Origin: Anisakis pegreffii
Taxonomy: Eukaryota > Nematoda > Chromadorea > Rhabditida > Anisakidae
Reading direction: 5' to 3'
Length of the DNA: 64,000 bases
NCBI GenBank assembly: GCA_035041965.1
Contig: JAPYMA010000596.1
Coordinates: forward strand, 1-64,000
In this document: in pieces, positions 50,201-62,043 of the stretch
Layout of the letters: each line of letters begins with the position of its first letter
Position numbering within the stretch: the stretch's first letter is position 1
Program-made: the position numbers and the translations under genes
The notes under the pieces: model-generated
Database searches by the model: none
What the model was told of the DNA's origin: nothing
Seen by the model: the letters and a program-made list of their open reading frames with translations, nothing else

Positions 50201-52374
50201 TGATAGGAATGAACAATTTCTCCACTTATTTTTGGTACTTTAAAATGAGTGGTCCGGTTTAAGCATGTGACTACGTGAGATTTTTAAGTAACTTTCATGT
50301 ACTGATCAACTTCGTGTTCCGTTGAGCCCAATACTATTGTTTACATAACATTCTGAAAGGACGAACCTTCACATTTCAGACTGCCAATATATTCGAGCGC
50401 TCCACCTATTCCGTATTTAATGCATCAAAGTCAGCTGCAAAAGCAACAGGAAAGATTTTGAGTAAGGTGAGCAGTTACTTTAATTGCATTCAGTGATGAC
50501 ATGATACCCACAATATTGCTTCAGCCGTCATTTTGTTTTCATTCTGATTCAGTTCATAAGTTCGAGGTTCCTTTGATAGTGTTATCAGCCTTTGCCCATT
50601 TTAAAACTTGAGTGTGAACAGTTGGAAATCATTTTTTGTATTTAGACATTCGTTTCACCGGTAAAAATGGTGATAAGCAAGAAACATAAGTGTGATGAGA
50701 ATCTTAACGAAAACGAACGGAGGCTTACACAGTCAGTGCAGAATAAGGTTGTTATTGCTATTATCATTAGACATGCAGCGTTCAGTTTTATTATTGAATG
50801 ACTGCAAAAATTGAAAAAAAGGCGAAGAATGAGTATCAGTGAAGAAAAATGTTCGAAGGCGTTTTGAGATATTGTTGAGGCATCGCAATTGTACGTGTTC
50901 TTCTCAATGAATTTAAATGCAAGATGATGACATCCTTTCAATGCCGCTGACTTATTATACATGGTATCATTTTCACATGGGACTTAAGATCAGAACTTAA
51001 ATGGAACTTGAACAGAAACAAGCTTATTGCTTAATTGATTCAATGCCGATGTCTACGCAGCAGGCTGCTTAGCGAACTTTTTTTGCCAGAAAACTCAAAT
51101 TCTTAATAAAAGAATGTTGAAGAATTTACACAAAGAAAAGCTCAGCAGAACAAAACAAGAAATTTCAGCCCTCAAAACATCGACGAATACACGTACCGTT
51201 TTTCAAACACCGCCATCGTAAAAAAGATGCCGCAAAGAGAAATAAAGTAACGTTTACATAAAGTAATTCATTGATTCCTAAGCAATGAGTGAATGTTCCT
51301 CTATTTCTTTGATTGAAAAGGCACACAAAAAAAATTGAAAAGAGGAAAATAGCTGTAACACCATGGTTTCAATAGCAAAGTGCAGGGCAGGTGGAACCCG
51401 AAATAAGATAGCGGTAAAAGATGTGGTCACTTTCGACTGACTGATGCCATGACGCACTTGTTGATAAATTAAGTCACAATCGTTTATTGACTAATTTCGT
51501 TGCATTTTTATCGACTCAGTTCAAGCGGTCAATGTCACATTTTAAGACATTAACGGAAGAACCATCATCTACAGCGTCAGAACGTTCCGCGCGGAATGCA
51601 ACTGCTATTGTTGCACGTCCATGTTCGACTAGCAATGTCATTCAAAATCATTCGAGTCTGTCAAAATATGTTTACGTGAAGGTTGGCGATAAGTTTGTTT
51701 AGGATATAGCGTATTCATGAAAGGTTGGTCGAATAGAGTCGACAACTGAATTTAAAAATTTGATTGGCTTGGATAGGGCACAGGCTGAGACTGACTGTTG
51801 AGCTCAGGCTTTTTTGCATCCTTTTTTGTTGAATTAAGAGGAGAAGTCTCATCCACTCAGCAGTACATCACCCTCTTCCAGATCGAGTGTCGGCACTTTT
51901 CAGGAGGCACGCCTTTCCGCGGTTCAATTGCTCAGTTTCTCCCAGATAACACGGCGACTTTAGAACTGCTTGAGGGTGTATGGTAGTGATGTGCATTCGG
52001 ACCGAAATTCTCATTTAATTTCGCTTTTGAAAAGTTTCACTTTTATCGCTAATTATGGAGGTTTGAAACTGCGAAAATGGAAACCGTCAGATTGCAACTA
52101 AGCATCGCTGATTTGCAACTAAGCACCTGGACGTTGCTTCTCAACTTCTATCTTCCACGAAAACAACACCTTAGGACTTGACCAGATTCCATTAACGTTA
52201 CTCAAAAATCATCTATCTTCTCATCTACAGTCAGAAATTGATCAGGAAAAATATCACTCTTCATTCTACTCCAGAATGAGACTTAATGCTGCGATATTAC
52301 GCATATACAAGCAAAATTTGCATCCTGATTGTGAGACGTTCTTGCCATATGATAAAGGTTGCGTCTATACTTGA
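47220..52374 (+). CDS. Nine-exon Ser/Thr-rich protein of unknown function
   Basis: Exons 47220-47264, 47308-47384, 49370-49400, 49608-49652, 49815-50033, 50380-50466, 50646-50747, 51520-51681 and 52231-52374 join in frame with GT-AG introns to give 303 residues. The N-terminus is charged (MSKDELFRRNEIQSI, then RKKEEEEREALRRARRDE). The middle is Ser/Thr-rich with a Ser run near residue 98 and acidic ends (RDSDTETAEINNRE). The rest is basic and Ser-rich. It ends with a compact segment (YHSSFYSRMRLNAAILRIYK, PDCETFLPYDKGCVY). No signal peptide or membrane segment. I do not recognise the family; it is probably nematode-restricted. The first intron is only 43 bp and the second about 2 kb, so more exons may be missing. 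The exon at 51520 could begin at 51526. Confidence 0.6.
47690..48450 (+). other. Protein-like frames inside a long intron
   Basis: Within the 2-kb intron of the preceding gene several short frames read well: 47713-47790 (VYEGRKFKRRREIEFRVFF), about 47832-48032 (GREEFAVTDEGRTFEDTYRV) and about 48172-48310 (SLEQKQRYASELMKAVKNSY). A strong donor (AAG|GTAAGC) sits at 48032. Phases do not connect to the host gene. It may be a nested or decayed gene. Confidence 0.2.
48081..48163. repeat. Inverted repeat, 22-bp arms
   Basis: Left arm AGGCTTAGGCTGAGACTCAC and right arm GGTATGAGACTCAGCCTAAG pair almost perfectly around a loop of about 38 bp. A related fragment (CAGGCTGAGACTGACTG) is near 51782. Possibly the core of a small fold-back element. 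Confidence 0.7.
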
Positions 52375-52464
52375 GCGTATTATATTGTGCTCATGGAAAA
52401 CCGTTCGGCCATGTTCCAAGAAATATCCATGTGATAGTAGGCAAAGTTAGGTGGCAACCGTAGT

Positions 52465-52800
52465 ATGCACATTGCGCTACTTATAATATCCATTTTTTTA
52501 GCGTTTTCATGTCGACAAGCATGGTCGAAAGATAATACAATATTATCCACAACTGAAGAAATGATAGCAGTTGAAAAAACAGGTTATAACAAGATATGGG
52601 ACTGCATCTTCAGAATGCGATGCTATAATCGAAATTTGTTTTCTAGTTATATAATGAATATCATAAGCAATTTAAACGTTAACTTTCAAGTTCTTAAATA
52701 CTTATTAACGACCATTAAATACATTTTCAATTTTCATTTCGCTGACATGAATGGCTTCTTCAATTATCTGTTTTTCTGTTCCGTGCCAATTCCATCGTAA
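52465..52800 (+). CDS. Putative small secreted protein
   Basis: The ATG at 52465 opens a 111-codon single-exon frame. It begins with a clear signal peptide (MHIALLIISIFLAFSCRQAW, cleavage likely after the Ser that follows) and then KDNTILSTTEEMIAVEKTG. It ends at TAA 52798-52800. AATAAA lies about 30 bp downstream (near 52830). Cysteines are few (WDCIFRMRCY). The C-terminal half is AT-rich and hydrophobic and could be intron readthrough. It starts 90 bp after the stop of the preceding gene on the same strand, close enough for joint transcription. Family not recognised. Confidence 0.45.
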   Translation: MHIALLIISIFLAFSCRQAWSKDNTILSTTEEMIAVEKTGYNKIWDCIFRMRCYNRNLFSSYIMNIISNLNVNFQVLKYLLTTIKYIFNFHFADMNGFFNYLFFCSVPIPS

Positions 52801-53520
52801 CAGATATGATTACTTGAATGAGCTTAAAACGAATAAAATCCACGTTCAGAGCTGAGCTGCAAGCTGCCACAACTCACTAATTACTTTGGGTTGAACGAAT
52901 TTAGCAACCAGTTTACCTTTTCTTTTCAACAAGTTTTTAGCTGCACGCAGAAACGATTATTTGTTTGTAGTGGCGAAATGAATGAACCAAAAAATTTGTG
53001 GAATTTTTAACAGAACAAGATATTTTTGAGCGCACTCCGGCAATCATTCGCAGGCCAAACTATCCTCGTTAGCAGATGAACGTGAATTGAACGCACGAAT
53101 TGAATCGAGCAACGTGAAACTGCTGAATGAATTTTAGCACCGAAAAATTAGACTTTATTAAGGACTAATGAAAAATAATAGAGACAGATCAAAAAGATGA
53201 AATCGAAAACCGAACATGCTGACTAAACGAATAATAATTACAATAATGAAAATAGCAATCAAAATCAACAACACGAACAATTACTGTCATCACGAAAACA
53301 ATCATATGAGCGAATAAACCTGGGTCACAGACTAAAACACACTAATGATTTCGTCGTTAATCAAGTTTGTAATAATATTACGATGCAGCTCATATAACGA
53401 AGCTCGCAATAATTATTGCAAAGTTGTATTTTTGACTGTAATGAACACAGAGAGGAGTATAACTCTCAAATAACTTAGTCATTCCATCATTTCCGATCAA
53501 ACTCTCGTTAACCATTCCCC

Positions 53521-53944
53521 TCACAAATCCGTTGCTCTCTTCGGTCGATATTCCTGCGCAGTTCCAATTTCGCTAAGAGAACGGTTGCAGTAATTAATGC
53601 CAGTGCAACAGCATACTTTGCCCTGCTGTTTTGATCCGTAAGGTATGTCATCGTCAGCAGAACATCCATCTTCTTCTAGAGATCCTTGCTCAATCAGCAT
53701 CTGAAAAACCATATGAAAACGAAATAATTTCGCCAATGGAACGACACAACTAAGAAATTTGCTTCGGAAACGTAATTACCTCACAAATGAAAGCATGATC
53801 ACAACCACGCTCCTCAACTTTGCCTCCTCTATGCACCAGATAGCAATATCCCGTTGGTCCACAATCTTCTTCATCCATATCAATGAATTGATTTGAAGCG
53901 CATGTGATTGCAAACGCTATCGACATTTGCATCAGTAACACTAA
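53521..53944 (-). CDS. Secreted protein with ET-module-like cysteine pattern
   Basis: Two exons, 53944-53780 and 53700-53521, join in phase 0 over a 79-bp GT-AG intron and give about 114 residues. A hydrophobic leader (LVLLMQMSIAFAITCASN) is followed by ten cysteines, with ECGP-like DCGPTGYCYL, RGCDHAFICE, DGCSADDD, KVCCCTGINYCN. The closing CCC-x5-CN signature and overall spacing match the ET module, an extracellular domain described mainly in nematodes. The exon begins after TTTCAG without an in-frame ATG before the Met at residue 5, so translation starts there or in a missed upstream exon. A donor (GCAA|GTAAGTG) near 53991 hints at such an exon. The role is unknown. Confidence 0.7.
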
Positions 53945-54122
53945 CTGAAATGCACCTTATTGTTAGTATTCGCTAGAACAGTATCACTTACTTGCAGTAA
54001 AAGCTCATCCAATCACCAATTTCGGTGGACATAATTTTTTAAGGCTTGATCAACAGTAAGGCTCGACGTCATGTTTCCATTGGTGCGAAGCAAAAAAACA
54101 TATCACATGTCAAAAATATCCC

Positions 54123-55260
54123 ATGATATTTTTATCAGTAAGTCATGATATACGTTCAAATTATTACCAGCGAGGAATAGACCTAGTACGGATCAAAACA
54201 GAAACAGTCTGGCGTTGGCGCGTAAACTTTAGGCTCAGGGTTAAAGGTCCAGAAAAGCAAATAAATCTCATAGTCACCACTCGCGACTGCGATGAAACCA
54301 AAACCAGTCAGAACAGGATGCAAAATTGAGCGAGAAATCGTTTTCAAAAGTTGCGGAATGGTCAGTGAAACAAATTACAACGGGTCGGCGTTCACGTACT
54401 CTGTTGTCAGGTGGTCGTACATCACGAAGAGCTAAAACGACGGACCAGTTAGGAATCAGCTCCGCACTCAAGTAGTTATAAGATCTGCATGAGTTTTTGG
54501 TTCTTGCTGCGTGCTTTGCGTTCTTATATCGGTTACTGTATCGTCAATTGATGCAGCTAGTGAATGCTAACTCGAAAATAGCAATGGTGGTAATACCGAT
54601 GAGGATGATGACTGAGTTTCAGAAAACGATCACAACAAATTGCACGAAATTCTACTCGGTCTTGAAGAATATTTTGACTATGAGACAGTTGAAAATATAG
54701 TTTAACACAGATTCATCATATGATCAATAAGGTGATCGTGTGATCAAGAAAAGAACGGCCCAACACGTTTTGCAGTTGATACAATTTTACGGCTTTTTAG
54801 TATTGTTCCGACAAAGTATTCTTGGGGAACTTTTAAACTGGACCAATAAAGAAGGCTATAGAAAGCAGAAGAGCGATTGGGCACCAGTGAATACTGTTGA
54901 AGTTAAGAAGTGCTGTGGAACTCTAATTCTCACGGGTAGTTATTGATCGGTGGGAGTGCGGATTTCACAACTGTGAAGTGCAAGCCCAATTTCAGCAAAT
55001 TATTCTCCGGAGACTGCTTAAAAATAACTTTTCACCACTACGATTCGATGCTCTTACAGGAAGACGAATGCACTGCTCATCAGATAATCTGCACTCACTC
55101 TGTAATGTTTTACAGTTTTGGTAAAGAAATGCACAATGGTAATTTTCTATTCAGTTCGTCTCATGTATTGATTCGTTTCATTTTGGCTTTTAAAGTTTAT
55201 CCTTTTGAGGTACGTAAATCTAGAAACAATTGACCGACTAACAAATCTTGTAAGTCTTCC
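54123..55260 (+). other. Exon-like fragments, possible decayed gene
   Basis: 54311-54474 after a CCAG acceptor reads SEQDAKLSEKSFSKVAEWSV, then TTGRRSRTLLSGGRTSRRAK, and stops at TAG. 54604-54703 after a TTTCAG acceptor reads NDHNKLHEILLGLEEYFDYE and stops at TAA; the same frame is open upstream apart from one TGA. Further frames run to 55233. No consistent gene model joins them. Confidence 0.25.
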
Positions 55261-55472
55261 TTGGTGACGTCATCTGCGGACAGAAAATGGAAAAAATTTC
55301 CTATATGTCCTTCGAGCAGTGATTGGAAGTCGGAAGTCAGTGCTTTCAGTATCAAAAGAATGACTACAATGAGTAAAGCATTATCTTATTTCAAAAATGC
55401 GCACCTTTAATCTCACAACTCATACCGAATATTCGAAAGATGCGCTCTTTGAGACTTTCGCTGACAAATTTG

Positions 55473-55891
55473 CTATAGATTTTTAAAATTACATCTGCAG
55501 TGTCGTTTTTGCTGATGTGGTAATATCTCATCAAAACAACTTCCTTCCTGTAAAGCAGTTAGAAATACAAAACTATCCCCTCGCATGTAGAACAGTTGAA
55601 AAATCAAAACCACCACGTACTCTTGCGAAAAAATCTTGCGTACGCCACTGATACAACTTCTCATTTTGAATCTGAATTCTAACCTCTTCCAAGCTTCCAA
55701 CTGATTTCACAGGAGGATTCCGCAGCTTTCAAAGTGGATCTATCCTGAGCCTTTTTCGCTCTTTCGAATAGTATCAGTGCCATCGCAGTCGTAAGTAGCA
55801 ACCTCACACACTCCCCTAGTGAATGAATTGAGAACAATTTAAATATGGGCACAATTAAACCCACCTGAGCACTCATGAAGAACACCGCCAT
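55473..55891 (-). CDS. Possible small membrane protein
   Basis: The ATG at 55891 starts a frame with two hydrophobic segments (MAVFFMSAQVGLIVPIFKLF and RLLLTTAMALILF) and then a charged stretch (ERAKKAQDRSTLKAAE). It reaches a donor (GAG|GTTAGA) near 55684. A downstream segment to the stop at 55473 (SCFDEILPHQQKRHCRCNF) can be joined in frame using an AAG acceptor, which is weak. No family recognised. Confidence 0.3.
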
Positions 55892-55924
55892 GATTTCAAC
55901 CACTAAACGTGCAAACTCAAACAA

Positions 55925-58764
55925 GCAATGAGAATGAATCGCAAGTCAGACGTCCAAAAACAAATCTTATAAAATAAGTTTGCTTATAATATAAGATTTT
56001 GCATATTAATCAAACAACTGCGTTGGCATTATATGAAACAAATGCAGATTTTATCGGTGGAAATGATCATGCCGAACGTGCAATAGCAGTCTTATGTTTC
56101 GTGAGTGAACATCGAATGACGTAATATATCAGAACATTTAATAACCGTATGATACACAACTACTGCCTAGCTTATTTCCATTCAGAGAATAAAATCTCTT
56201 ACCAGAAGCGAAAAATGCTTAGTTTCAACTATAAAGAAGATAAAAAGAAGAAGAAAATATGCAAATTTAGCTAGGTTTGAAGAGTGTGGCCGGCTCGAAA
56301 GCAGGCTTTGAATGGTTACGACGTCGGGCTTTGAACCTCAAATCACGGAGTTCGGTGCCAAAACCGGGCCGCATGCCCTAATTTGGCAGATTCAAGGTTG
56401 ACTGAAATTCTGTAACATCGAACTTGCCGATTGTTTTGGTAACCTAAAACATAACCCCAAGTTCAACCCCAAAACAAGTTCGGATTTCATGCCACAAATC
56501 TGATGAAACATTTTGCGTACTAGTCAAACCACATGTCTGAACAGCGAGGAGAGTTATATCCGAACGAATAACCGCGGAGAGAAACATTCGCAGTCAGCAT
56601 TAATAGCACCCAACACTGCTAGGTGGTAGCAATGCTGATATAAAAAAAGTGTTTTATAAGGGCGGGGAATGGGCTGCGGGACAGCTGAAGAAGAGGGGAC
56701 CTCAGTGTGCTAAGTCGTTAGCCTCATTCTTAAGATGTAAGCCTATCTTAGAAGCCTGACGATGAGACTGTTGAGCGGATGAGGATAAACTGCACCTCGA
56801 TGATTTGTGCAGATCCTCGACGTGCATTCCGATTATCATTAATCTCATCTTTGAAGCAGTGACAAAATTAGTAGCGTTGCTATTTCTGCATTTTCATATC
56901 GAAAATAGTTGCATATTCTTTGGACGAAATAAATAAACTTCTAATTAATCAAGATCATTGCATACGTTTGTCAAGTTTGTGTTGCAGCTAAATTTTGCTA
57001 AATTTCGACAAAACCAATCATTCGCAAACAAACGGCATTTGCGTACTTTCGTGGCGCACTGTGAGGTCGTTTCAGTTTTTTCAGCTAAAGTAACACATAT
57101 TATGTTCTTATGTTGTTGAAATGTATTACATGCTCTTCTTATTGAGTGACAGTATATGCGTTGATTTTTTCGCCGAATATCACCTATTGAGGAGGCTGGA
57201 ATGGTTCACAAATTAAAAATAAAACCATTTGTTGACCACACACTCACGCAGCAACCGAAAATGATTCTCTTAAAGGATCGTTTAAATTTGGTCGTTGTGA
57301 GCTTCAATTTGTGAATTTATAACAAACGATCGTATCAATTCTATTCACATCGTAATTTTTTGAAGAGTTTAGTTTTAGTTTTTAGTAATTTTTTTTGTTT
57401 TTTTTTAGTATATATGATGTATTTTTGCGGTTTTTTAGTTCGAAAGCTTCACGTGATAATTCGCTGCATCAATTCAAAATGACAACCGAAGAAGGGTCTG
57501 TTAAATTAATTGTGCAAAATTAATATTGAACAGTGAACTAGTTGACTTGAATGTTTGAGAGAGTTTTCGAGATTTCGTAGATTCATTTTGAAACTCTTAT
57601 TTGCATTATACACAGACAGCACAATTGCATCTCGATGATTTCTGCAATATAGAAACTGCAATATCACTTTTACAAATCGTTACATTCCACTACTTTAGAC
57701 AACGGATCTTCCAATTCATGCAGATTTTTGCATCCGTACTTTTATACCGTTTTCTTGCAATACCTTTTAAGATCATATAACTAACCACTGATATATTTAA
57801 AACAAAGTCTAATTTCAAATTGTCACAAAATTGTTGATTATTTTCAGAAATACGACAATTGGCGATCAGGTGAGTGATTGATCACTAATATAGACCTGCT
57901 TCGGAATAGCACTTCCAAATCCCGGCCATTTTCCAATATCGGTATCGGGATCAAATTGCGCAATCGTTTTGCAACCTCAGGATAAGCCCAGGATTAAAAA
58001 ACGATCCTAAATGGAAAAAAATGCAACGTTGACCACCAAGTACGGAACATTTCGGCGTTTATTTTGTAGTAACACTGTATCATATATCGAAACATAAAGC
58101 ATTCATAAGATACAAACACAAAAGGGAGGAGATCCTCCAAATGAGATCTACGAAAGTTATATTTCGTCATCCGAATCGATAGTGCATGATATCCGTGTAC
58201 ATCTTATACATATTCATCTAAATACAGATTTGAAGGTTGAGTTCACATATCACTTTGGTGTCCCTCACGAATCATCTCTTTCGCGCTCCGTCGCCACAAA
58301 ACAACAGTGATGAAATTCCAAAATTTTTCTTCACCACTTTCTAAAGAACGAAAGCCGGAGTGGCGCTATTCTAACATGATCTGTCCATTGATTGCCACTA
58401 GGACGGTAACACCTAATACTGAATATCAATGAGTTGCGAGTGACTGATGTGCAATTCGAGATGATTGTATTGCTAAAATTGTATGAAATGCAGTGCTTTG
58501 TAAAATCCCGCCATCCTTCAGAGCATAAATCGCGGTTTTCGAATGTTGGGATCCCATGCAAACGCTACTTCCAACTGCTTTTGCCATAAACTGTTTTAAT
58601 TTTAAGTTTATACAAGATTGTCGAAGGAAGTAATGTAATGCTGTCACAAATTTGATCAAAACTGCTACAGTGTTACTGCAACAACTCCTCGATAAGCTCT
58701 GACGAGCAATTGTGCTCATTGCGAATTTCTTCTCTGAACAGTACTTTCGAGAAGCATTGTCAAA
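55925..58764. other. Intergenic DNA, no supported gene
   Basis: 57360-57440 is T-rich with repeated TTTTAG/TTTAGT words. 57918-58010 carries ATCCCG/CGGGAT words resembling 11130-11180, perhaps a shared eroded repeat. Minus-strand frames at 58331-58561 and 58426-58794 overlap each other and lack support. Confidence 0.4.
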
Positions 58765-59880
58765 ATGAGTGTGCTCGACTTGTGCTTGACTCAACCGAAA
58801 GCGTTTCAGACGGCTGCTGATATTGGAGGCATATCGATGTATGACATTTCAATTTACGGTGGTGATAAGACGAGACTCACAAAGAAAGAACGTATGAGGC
58901 GGAGAGCACGTAGAATGATCAAAGCTGGTTTACGTGAAGATCAGTCAGTGTCTTGTTGCAGTACTCGTTTGATAACCTTGGTGTCGTTTTCAAAGCCCCG
59001 TGCCATTTCTTTACAAATTTGCAAAAGAAAGAAGCCTCGGCCCATAACCAAACGTAAACCTCGGCTTAAGTAGGTGGATACAGTTTAATCCATAAACTAT
59101 ACGCTAGCCGTTCTAAACATAGGCGAGACCACTGTCAGCTGAATCATTGTTTATTTGATAAAGTGCATTGATTCAATGTTTGAAACATTTATTTGCAAGC
59201 GGCTCCGTGCCAACTGGGCAGTGCGCTAGGCTTTGTATGAAAGGTCAGGGCTTCGGGAAAACCGCGTGGCGGAGGTTTTCTTTCTCATCGCCGACGTTCA
59301 AAAGAAAATGATGTTAAGTTAGAGTTTGATGCTTAGGCCTGGTCTGTGGTTGATGATTAGGCCTATATTGAGGCTGATGCCTGGTGCTTGGGCTTAAGAT
59401 GGTGGTCATCTTGAGACAATGTGAGGTGACGTTGTGGCTAATCGTAAGAAGGAATTATCTTTGTGGAAAAGTGTGGATCAAAGGATTTTTTAATATGAAC
59501 ACTGTTTTGTGTAATTGGTGCTCACAAGGATAATTTGGATACGGTAGGCAATGTCTGTGGTCACGTCTGTTAGCGGTCTGCCAATTAGTTCTGGAGCGGT
59601 ACTGTCGGGTCATCTGAAGCGCTTTGAAATTGCACCACGCTTGCCAAAGCAACATTCTATCGGGTTTTTAAGCATCAATTATTAAGGCGATGCTGAAGTG
59701 ATGAACAGAATTACAAACGGGTATTCTAATTTCAGATGCTACTGTTGTTCAGTCGAAGGCGTGCCAGTAACGGCATGCCTTTTGGTTGTTTTAATTATCG
59801 GTTTAACTATCGGTATGGTTGTGGCGTTTGCGATTGCATTTGCTGGTTTCAATCTTACAGCAACCCATTCCCAGCAATGA
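58765..59880 (+). CDS. Small single-pass membrane protein, unknown family
   Basis: Exon 1 (58765-58943) starts at the ATG and encodes MSVLDLCLTQPKAFQTAADI followed by a strongly basic stretch (TRLTKKERMRRRARRM). Exon 2 (59574-59663) encodes SGAVLSGHLKRFEIAPRLP-like sequence. Exon 3 (59736-59880) encodes CYCCSVEGVPVTA, then one membrane helix (CLLVVLIIGLTIGMVVAFAI) with Gly-xxx-Gly spacing, ending HSQQ. All three join in frame for 137 residues. An alternative with exon 1 to 58947 and exon 2 from 59548 gives 147. Exon 1 can also join exon 3 directly in frame. The basic N-terminus and CYCC motif suggest a cytoplasmic tail, perhaps palmitoylated. Family not recognised. Confidence 0.5.
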
Positions 59881-60750
59881 GACTGATGCATTGTCTCTTC
59901 ATTCTCGTTATAAAGCACTATCAAACATTCATTTAAATCATCTCATCTTCCATCGCTTTTATTCTTCTTACTCATGAACAATCACTTTTGGTATTACTTC
60001 AAACCTACCGGGTGCTTTTCTGTTCCAGAACTCGTGCATAAATTTTAAACTCTCGCATTCATTTCAACGGGTTCTTTCAATATGTACATGTGAGACGAAG
60101 CCAAAATTAATTCTTCAATCGAATTTCGAAACAGAAAACTGCCTCAACAATGGAGCACGGTTGCTTATGTTTTCTTTTCAATTGTTCAATTTTTTGTCGA
60201 TTTCGAAATATCCATCAACCCAGTGATGTTGTTGCTGCCATTTTATCGTTTGGATGGATGAAAACTTCATGAATTAAACAGTTCAATCAAAAGTTTTGTC
60301 TGCACAGAAACACAGATGCACACCCTGTATATCATAACTTTTTTCGAGAACGCCTCGACGGTTGTTTGATGTGGTGACGATAAATTGGTGCTCGTCCATT
60401 GGGGAATGGAGCACAGACGACTAAGCAATGGTTTGTTGAGGCGCACGGAGTTGAAAGTAATTAAAAACTCAGTTGCAGTTCCTTCCGTTGATGTATTTGA
60501 GAGCTCCATTGTGTCCTCTCCTTACTTTGAGAAATGCAGTGAATGGTCTGCAAATCCACTTCCTAAGGTATTTGGCTGCAGTTAACGACAGCTTCGCGAG
60601 CAGGTTTGCGAGAAATATTATCGGAATTGAAGAGAATGCATGGAGGATTAAACAAGTCGGTTCAAGCAACTGCAAAACATGTCAGTTTCTGATTCCAAGT
60701 TAAAATGATAGATCTGATGTAGAAAATCGCGAACTGCACGTTAATTCTCA
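59881..60750. other. Intergenic DNA before the tandem array
   Basis: Plus frames at 60385-60585 and 60473-60703 are open but overlap in different phases and match nothing known. The end near 60700-60750 looks like an eroded partial unit of the array. Confidence 0.4.
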
Positions 60751-62043
60751 TGCTCTATAGTGATCAATTTGTGTGAATGTGCGCGACTGCACTATCTAAT
60801 TCAGATAGGTCTGAGAAAATGGCTATATCTCCTCAGGAAAGCAAAATCGCTCAACAAAGTATACATTTTTCTGAATGAAGAGATCCAGCTGGATCGACTG
60901 ATGCAAAAAAATTCATATGTTCTGGGCAAACATGAGCTTACGGTAGCCTTGAAGGTGACACCCGAGATCATATTAATAAAATGCCCATGTCTCCTCAACT
61001 AAGCCAAATTACTTACGATTAGTAAAATTTAAAATATTCAGAATCTAGAGGTTTTGCTGGATCGAACGGTGAAAATGAATTCGCATGCTTCCGGGCAATC
61101 CTGAGAAGACGGTTAGCTCGAAGATCGCAATCCGCCTATTGCTAATATGAACGTATTGATTGCTCTATAGTGATCAATTTATGTAAATGAGCGCGACTGC
61201 GCGATTGAAATGAGACACATATCCAGAAAATGGCTATGTCTCCTCAGGATAACAAAATCGCTCGACAAAATATATGTATTTCTCAATGAGGAGACCCAGC
61301 TGGATCGACTGATGCAAAAAAATTCAGTCGTTAGGGGGCAGACTTGAGCTTATGGTAGCCTTGGAGGTGGCACCCGAGATAATGTCAATAAAATGCCCAT
61401 ATCTCCTCAACTTAGCCGAATGCCTCATTAAAATTTTTAACATTCTGAATCTAAAGATTCTGGTGGAACGAGCGGTGAAAAGAACTTCACATGTTTCCGG
61501 GCAAACCTGAGAAGTGGTTACCTCGAAGATCGCAATCTGCCTTTGCCATACGAACGCATTGATCGCTCTATAATGATCAATTTGTGTGAATGTGCGCGAC
61601 TGCGCCATCTAATTGATTTAGATCTAAGAAAATGGCTATATCTCCTCAGGAAAGCAAAATCGCTCAACGAAATATACACTTCTCTGAAGGAAGAGATCCA
61701 GCTGGATCGACTGATGCAAGAAAATTCACATGTTACTGGGCAAACTTGAGCTTACGGTAGCTTTGAAGGCAGCACCCGAGATATTATTAACAAAACGCCT
61801 ATGTCTCCTCAACAAAGCCGAACTGCTCAGTAAAATTCATAATATTCTGAATCTATAGATTCTGCTGGATCGAACGGTGAAAAGAAATTCACACGTTTCC
61901 GGGCAAACCTGAAAAGACGGATAGCTCGAAGATCGCAGTCCGCCTATTGCCATATGAACGTATTGATTGCTTTATAGTGATCAATTTGTTTGAATGTGCG
62001 CGACTGCGTTATCTGATTGACATAAGTCTAAGAAAATGGCTAA
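60751..62043 (+). repeat. ~404-bp tandem array with paired coding-like sub-repeats
   Basis: Units start at 60751, 61161, 61564 and 61968 (spacing 410, 403, 404); the fourth breaks off near 62043. Each unit opens with GCTCTATAGTGATCAATTTG. It contains two diverged ~120-bp sub-repeats, each with TATCTCCTCA and CTGGATCGA and ending GGGCAAACCTGA. Translated, the sub-repeats are alike: KWLYLLRKAKSLNEIYTSLK ... SHVTGQT-stop, and KCPYLLNLAECLIKIFNILN ... SHVSGQT-stop. In unit 3 the frame is open from about 61490 to 61749 (LPYERIDRSIMINLCECARL leading into KWLYLL). This could be an amplified exon or a satellite derived from coding sequence. No family recognised. Confidence 0.8.

Noticed and set aside
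56280..56370. Possible structural RNA in a GC-richer stretch
   Set aside because: No consistent set of stems or known RNA signature could be made out.
59200..59290. tRNA-like GC-rich segment
   Set aside because: Stems do not pair in tRNA order and no T-loop GTTCRA is present.
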